A DNA stretch of 64,000 bases, taken from the NCBI GenBank assembly GCA_000149265.1, contig CH003208.1:19801-83800 (forward strand), given 5' to 3'. The notes under the pieces are model-generated. The model was not told the origin of the DNA. It worked only from the letters and a program-made list of their open reading frames with translations, and did no database searches. Both the position numbers and the translations under genes were made by a program. This document shows, piece by piece, positions 59,301 through 64,000 of this stretch (position 1 is its first letter; the number at the start of each line of letters is the position of its first letter). The stretch comes from Ciona savignyi. Lineage: Eukaryota; Chordata; Ascidiacea; Phlebobranchia; Cionidae.

Positions 59301-60211
59301 AATTGATGGGTTTTATTCTTCCAGTATCTTTTTTTTCGAGCTCAGTTTCGAACCTATTAGGGTTTCGGCACTACGACCATTTTTATTATGAAGTCTGTAT
59401 ATGTATCGGTCGCTTTAACCATTCTGCCACACGACCGTACAATTCTCCCAGTACCGATGCAAAGCTTCAATCCTTGCAAATAATGCAGCGTGGTATACAC
59501 GAGATGGCGCTGCGCAAACGAACTGGGGAGGCGCGAATGGCCGAGAAGGATATTGCGCTTGTGGGATAACAGGTATTTGCCATTCAAACTTATTTCAATA
59601 ATATTGTTAAACAATAGAATAATCAAAGTATGCAATAAGTTGCGTAAGTCAACTTTTTATTTATTCATTTAAAGTTTTTCGTGTTGTTCGGTCGACAATA
59701 TTTAAGTTTCGTTATTGATTTTCACCCCCGGTCGCTTATTTGTTGCATATTTGTGTTGCCACCATAGACTCGAACTGTTTATGCAAACGCGTAAACATTA
59801 CCACGCTCATATGACAATGTATATCACCTCGTGATGAAAGCGAATATCATATCCAATTACTTCCAATTATTCAGCATTTATTGTCAGACTGGATGCATAT
59901 CCAAACATAAGCGTCGACGGAAAGACATGTATAAATTCACACGCGCGCAATCGACTTAAATATTGAGACAAACAGCCATTCGCTACCTTTTAGTATGTGG
60001 AACCAGTCTTAATCCTTCCATATTCTCGACAGGAACGTGCCTTCGTTCAACTGACAAATGCAATTGTGACGAAAATTCATCATCCTCGTCCGACGAGGGC
60101 TACCTGACCGATAAAAATTTGCTGCCGGTGACCAGAATGTCGTTTGGTGATGCGTCTGCTCCACAAGAAGCTGGCTGGCATACACTAGGGAAGTTAGAAT
60201 GCTGGGGTTAA
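56330..60211 (+). CDS. Secreted collagen-like / fibrinogen-related domain protein (CNTNAP-type FReD)
   Basis: Seven exons, all phase-consistent: 56330-56560, 57492-57561, 57677-57775, 58222-58347, 59045-59199, 59452-59572, 60033-60211 (stop TAA); 326 residues, or 316 from the second Met at 56360, which gives the better signal peptide (MFKLIMLFAVGMACGQ). A short collagen-like run (GKKGPKGDVGEKGEK) and a helix-prone stretch (REDLVIALQDQVNKLQG) suggest oligomerisation. The C-terminal domain starts SCQSINDSTSGFYTI ... MVYCNF, continues with IGHDSEGERRVRSC and AAWYTRDGAAQTNWGG, and ends CNCDENSSSSSDEGYLT ... LPVTRMSFGD ... LGKLECWG: the fibrinogen-like domain variant of CNTNAP/neurexin-IV proteins, also found in many invertebrate secreted proteins. 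Collagen stem plus fibrinogen domain is the plan of ficolin-like pattern-recognition lectins; that role is inference. An egg-coat role is an alternative given ascidian fibrinogen-like fertilisation proteins. Confidence 0.8.
56585..56752 (+). repeat. Two SINE S2 copies in tandem
   Basis: 56585-56690 full length (cagtcgtgtggtctaatggt head) and 56713-56752 head only (gcggtcgtgtggccgaatgg), in intron 1 of the FReD gene. Confidence 0.8.
57205..57455 (+). repeat. SINE S1
   Basis: aggtacgaaagtggtcacta to ataaacgtgaatatcctatc, with an internal duplication of aatctgacgattgcccg. Confidence 0.85.
57904..58180 (+). repeat. SINE S1
   Basis: gacgggttagtctggtgatt to ataaatataaatatcctatc. Confidence 0.88.
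58432..58753 (+). repeat. SINE S1 with expanded (TATCC)n tail
   Basis: SINE body 58432-58650, then about 20 perfect copies of tatcc to 58753. It shows that the pentanucleotide microsatellite grows from the SINE tail. The element lies in intron 4 of the FReD gene. Confidence 0.95.
59335..59440 (-). repeat. SINE S2 upstream of FReD exon 6
   Basis: agctcagtttcgaacctatt to attctgccacacgaccgtac; it ends 11 bp before the exon 6 boundary. Confidence 0.8.
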
Positions 60212-60751
60212 CTCTGTCTAATTGGCTGGTGGTTAAGTTTACGGCTTTTATGATAAATTTTTTTGAATGATGTAGAAGAAATTAACGCTTTCGCATTTAA
60301 CATTTCAAATGATATCATTCCTGCTTTTGTATTACTTTATTAACATGCGTTTAACCACATTACCAATTTACAGAATTTATATTAAATTCGCGGTATTTTG
60401 TTGTAGATATAGTCTCGTTTTTTTTTGATTTACCAAAACGAGTTTTGAACTTAAATTTTAATGGTAATCTTGTGAAAAGGTATAAATTCGTTAAAACAAG
60501 CAATCGTCAGATTAATTCCTAACAGCTTCGGATATGTAATTTACACAATCTAATATTTACACAAACATTACCTCATATTCACACATTATTCAAACATTAT
60601 GTTCATTTCGGGATGCTAAGGCTATTTTCTGTCAGGCTAAAGTTTTGCATATCGTTACTTGTTAATAATATAAGTACGACGCAGTCATATATTTTTTTGT
60701 AAAGCCAATTTATCAATTAATTCCAGTTTGTAGCATAACTTAATTTCCGAC

Positions 60752-61022
60752 CGATTAGCTCAATGGGTTAGTGTGTCGCCTCGCAGCCTTAAGTTCGTAA
60801 AATCAAAACTGGCTAGTCAGTTGTGTCCTTGGGCAAGACACGTAACGGACATTGCCTGAACCCAGAGGATTAATGGGTTCTACCAAATTAAAGGAACGTA
60901 TGAATCATACACAACACACTGCAATAGCTCCGGTAACCCGACGGTGGGCATGAGGTAATCTGAATATTGCCCGAATGTTAACCCTCTTGGTTTTTCCATT
61001 CACAGGGATAACATGAATATGC
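60752..61022 (+). repeat. SINE S1
   Basis: gaccgattagctcaatgggt to gggataacatgaatatgc. Confidence 0.85.
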
Positions 61023-61130
61023 TATTTTATTCTATATTCTAACTTAAAAAGTTGGTAGCACGCTTTTATTGATCCTAAAGAGTTTAATTGGTCAGACAGG
61101 GATGAATGTATATATCTGTCGCCCGTACTT

Positions 61131-61322
61131 GGATGTCCTGGATTTAGCGACCACGTCTAATTTGGGTTTAGCGGGCACGTCTAATTAAACCGAATTTTGA
61201 TAATTTACTGCCTATTTAGACGTGTTCTGACATCTGTCGTTTTGACGTTTTTTTCGTCTTCTAAATTTTTATCAAAGGCCCTGCTTCATGTTTTCATCGT
61301 GGAAACAAAAAATAAACTAAAC
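61131..61322 (+). mobile_element. Short dispersed element M1
   Basis: Starts with two direct copies of gggtttagc/ggatttagc + gaccacgtctaatt; ends catcgtggaaacaaaaaata as in the other copies. Confidence 0.65.
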
Positions 61323-61499
61323 TAGAGAGTGTCAACCACGTGTTTAACCACCACTATTTGTAAAACACATGTTGCATGCCATATATTCATGCTACAGGGT
61401 CCCTAACCACATTTTGTATTTAATACACAGTGTATGTAGTTTTTGTTTCTGCAAGCATAAACACATGGGTCCCATAGTTATCAAACCAAACTCCTTCTC

Positions 61500-63106
61500 C
61501 ATGTGTTGTTAAAAAAAGAACAATCGTGTTAGATTTACAAAGATTTCATCACAAATGTTTTAAATTAAAGCTTTTTTTCAAGTGCTGTATTGACATGAAG
61601 CTAAATTCCTAAAACAGTTCAATTTAGTTTTCCATGGCTTCGGGGAATTCCCCATGAGCTTGGTAAATAAGTTTATGTTTTTACATATGTGAGTCATGTT
61701 AACTATCAATTCTTAAAGTTTTTATCCGATTTAACGAATCCTTGTTAAAGGTGTCAATGCAATGTGGCATGCTTGTCACAATCATGAGTCAGGAACATAT
61801 TTTTGTTTTTAAGGAAGTTACCCTGTGTAAATGTTTTCTTTCTTTTAAGTTACACAGGGTGGCTAACGATCTAGCATTCCACCAAATATAATCAAAATTA
61901 GAGCGGCCGTTCAAACGCTATGTCCAGAAAAGCTAATATTTTAGAAAAATAACCGTTTTGGATTTTAACGACTCCGGGGAATTCCCCTAGATTTATCACC
62001 CACAATTTTGCTCCTGCGTATCTAGACCATGTTATCTAACAAATGACAAAGCTTTATTACTATTTCATTATTCCTTCTTTTAGATATCGGGGCGTCATGC
62101 CATACCTGTCACAATCATGATTTGAGAACAAAATGTTATTTTTTAGGGTATTTCCCTAAATTTTATTTTTATTTTTTCTATTTGTTAAATTAGTAGGTAA
62201 TCCACTTACATTTCACCAAATCTGAATCAGATTGGAGCAGCCGTTCAAGCGCTGTCACCAAGAAAGCTAGTTTTTTAGAAAAAAATACCGTTTTGGTTAT
62301 TAACGCTTACGGGGAATTCCCTTAGATTTATCACCCAACATTTGGGTTTATGCATATCTAGACTATGTTGTCCAACAAAATAATTTTTTTATTTCGATTC
62401 CAATATTCCTTTTGGTAGATGTCGAGGCGACATGGTATGCCTGTCATAATCATGATTTGAGAACAAAATCTTATTTTTTAGGGTATTTCCATAGGTAAAT
62501 TTTTTATTTCTTCCAAGTGTTAAATCAGTGTCTAATGCACTTACATTCCACCAAATCTCATTTAAATTGTAACAGCCGTTCAAGCGCTATGCCCAAAAAA
62601 GGCATTTTTTTTAGAAAAAAAAAAGGTTTTGGTTTTTAACTACCCAGAGGAATTCCCCTGGATTTATCACCCAAAATTTTGGTTTCTGCATATCTAAACC
62701 ATGTTGTCTAAAAAATGTCCAATTTTTATTGCGATTCCATTACTCCTTCTGGTAGATGTTGAGGCGACATGGCATGCCTGTCACAATCATGATTTCAGTA
62801 CAAAATCGAATTTTTTAGGGTATTTCCCTAGGTAAATTTTTTTATTTCTTTTAAGTGTTAAATCAGTCACTAACACACTTACTTTTCACCAAATATGATT
62901 CAAATTAGAGCAGCCGTTCAAGCGCTATGCCACAAAAAGTTAAATTTTTCATAAAAAATACCGTTTTGGTTTTTAACCTCCCAGGGGAATTCCCCTTGAT
63001 TTATTACCCAAAATTTTGGTTTCTGCATATCTAGACCATGTTGTCTAACGAATGACTAAGTTTCATTACGATTCGATTATTCCTTCTGGTAGATGTCGGG
63101 GCGCCA
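61500..63106. repeat. ~336-bp tandem array, about 4.5 units
   Basis: Each unit carries the words catggcatgcctgtcacaatc, atgatttgagaacaaaat, ttcaccaaat, cagccgttcaagcgctatg, ggggaattccccta, gatttatcacccaaaatttt, catatctagaccatgttgtc. The landmark GGAATTCCC recurs at 61642, 61976, 62311, 62647 and 62984 (spacing 334-337). No coding frame is shared between units. Relatives of the unit occur near 48190-48260. Confidence 0.9.
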
Positions 63107-63400
63107 TGCCATACCTGTCAAACCTTTGACGAAAAATAAAAGAAAAAAAAAAGAAAAAAAAAACGGACAAAAACAATATGTGTCCCATTTTTCGAAATGG
63201 GACCCATAACTAAAAATGCCCAAACAACAAATTGATGACAGAAATGAATCACATTGTATAAACACGTGTAGCCGACCCATACAGTTGTACAGATGTTTTG
63301 GGGACATTAATTATGGGTCCCATTTGAAAAAAATGGGACACATATTGTTTTTGTCCGTTTTTTTTTTTTTTATTCGTCAAACGTTTGACAGGCATGGCGT
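63107..63400. mobile_element. Foldback element beside the assembly gap
   Basis: Long inverted repeat: 63107-63212 (cctgtcaaacctttgacgaa, aaacaatatgtgtcccattt, aaatgggacccataa) is mirrored at 63307-63400 (attatgggtcccatttgaaa, atgggacacatattgttttt, cgtcaaacgtttgacaggca). The loop of about 95 bp has no gene. Homopolymer A/T runs inside both arms. Confidence 0.85.
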
Positions 63401-63401
63401 A

Positions 63402-63501
63402 NNNNNNNNNNNNNNNNNNNNNNNNNNNNNNNNNNNNNNNNNNNNNNNNNNNNNNNNNNNNNNNNNNNNNNNNNNNNNNNNNNNNNNNNNNNNNNNNNNN
63501 N
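63402..63501. other. Assembly gap
   Basis: Exactly 100 N. It begins one base after the end of the foldback element, so the join to the following sequence is not established. Confidence 1.
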
Positions 63502-63502
63502 T

Positions 63503-63960
63503 ACCTCCGTTAAAAATGATGTTTTAATCCAAGAAAAAAGAAGTCATTTTGTAAGCGTTTCCCAGCGAGGGGAAATATGTCTTTGGGATATATCAGACGG
63601 ACGATGCCTTGAGCAGAATAAACTTTCAGGAATACCGACATGTATTGTTGGACAGAATCTCATGATAAACAATGAACTGAAGCAGTGTGTGCTGTGCTAT
63701 GGACAGTTTCCTGAGATATTGATTCTAAGTGCATCGACACTAAGCACTCTGTTGACTCTTAACTCGCGCATTTACCCGGACTGGGTCGCCTGTGCTTGTG
63801 TGGTGCCGGGCAAATCTGTAAAGGACGTGTGTGACATTGTCGGTCTTACAGTGAGTGGCATGATTAAAGTGTGGCGGTTGCCACCCAATTCGACAAGCCA
63901 TACATTGTATGAAGAGGAGTCGCGTCAGGTCAACTACACCCACTCAGTTGATGTTGAAAA
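63503..63960 (+). CDS. WDR7 (rabconnectin-3 beta) homologue, partial exon
   Basis: A single frame is open from the gap to the window end. It reads VLIQEKRSHFVSVSQRGEI, CLWDISDGRCLEQNKLSGI, then YGQFPEILILSASTLSTLL, YPDWVACACVV and LTVSGMIKVWRLPPN, with WD-repeat signatures (CLWD, KVWRL). Order and spacing match WDR7, the beta subunit of rabconnectin-3 that regulates V-ATPase assembly and acidification on endosomes and synaptic vesicles. The 3' border is unclear: coding similarity fades near 63960, where the sequence turns into tttttgtccgtttttctttt, the same words as the foldback element. Start and remaining exons are outside or in the gap. Retrocopy versus normal exon cannot be told. Confidence 0.75.
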
Positions 63961-64000
63961 CACGATAGTTTTTGTCCGTTTTTCTTTTTTTTTTTTAGTC

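Overview
This is animal nuclear DNA: AT-rich, with split genes whose exons join in consistent phase at GT/AG borders, and packed with tRNA-derived SINEs. The protein families, the short compact introns and the SINE type suggest a solitary ascidian, most likely Ciona or a close relative. The species call is inference from memory, not a database match. Gene models were built by reading exons, splice sites and phase by eye; none has transcript support.

Layout. 0-15 kb is a diverged inverted duplication (palindrome). Each arm carries, from outside in, a 29-bp satellite lying in an ADAM intron, the last three ADAM exons (+ strand at 354-1293, - strand at 12900-11583), ZP-domain exons (intact at 2787-4404, a broken relic at 11329-11430), and a small gene for a secreted arginine-rich peptide with an acidic tail (- strand 5927-5520, + strand 9271-9581). 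The peptide looks like an antimicrobial-peptide precursor. The right-arm ADAM gene continues leftwards in transcription from about 21.95 kb to 11.58 kb (15 exons: prodomain, active-site metalloprotease, disintegrin, Cys-rich, EGF, C-terminal hydrophobic segment). 25-41 kb on the minus strand is one 16-exon gene for a gp130-like class I cytokine receptor (about 936 residues once a frameshift in exon 12 is discounted). 44.3-45.6 kb (+) is a four-exon secreted C-type lectin-like gene. 49.7-53.3 kb (-) is a small five-exon single-pass membrane protein with a TNFR/BCMA-like cysteine motif. 56.3-60.2 kb (+) is a seven-exon secreted protein with a collagen-like stretch and a fibrinogen-related domain of the CNTNAP type; an orphan copy of its sixth exon sits at 54.2 kb. 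61.5-63.4 kb is a ~336-bp tandem array and a foldback element next to a 100-N gap. After the gap lies an exon of a WDR7 (rabconnectin-3 beta) homologue that runs off the edge.

Together the left 60 kb looks like a cluster of secreted or cell-surface proteins of the kinds used in host defence or gamete/cell recognition: cationic peptides, a sheddase-type ADAM, a cytokine receptor, a lectin, a TNFR-like receptor, a fibrinogen-domain lectin and a ZP protein. The functional link between them is inference. Between and inside the genes there are some 40 copies or pieces of one SINE family, about a dozen of a second, several inverted-repeat DNA elements and four minisatellites.
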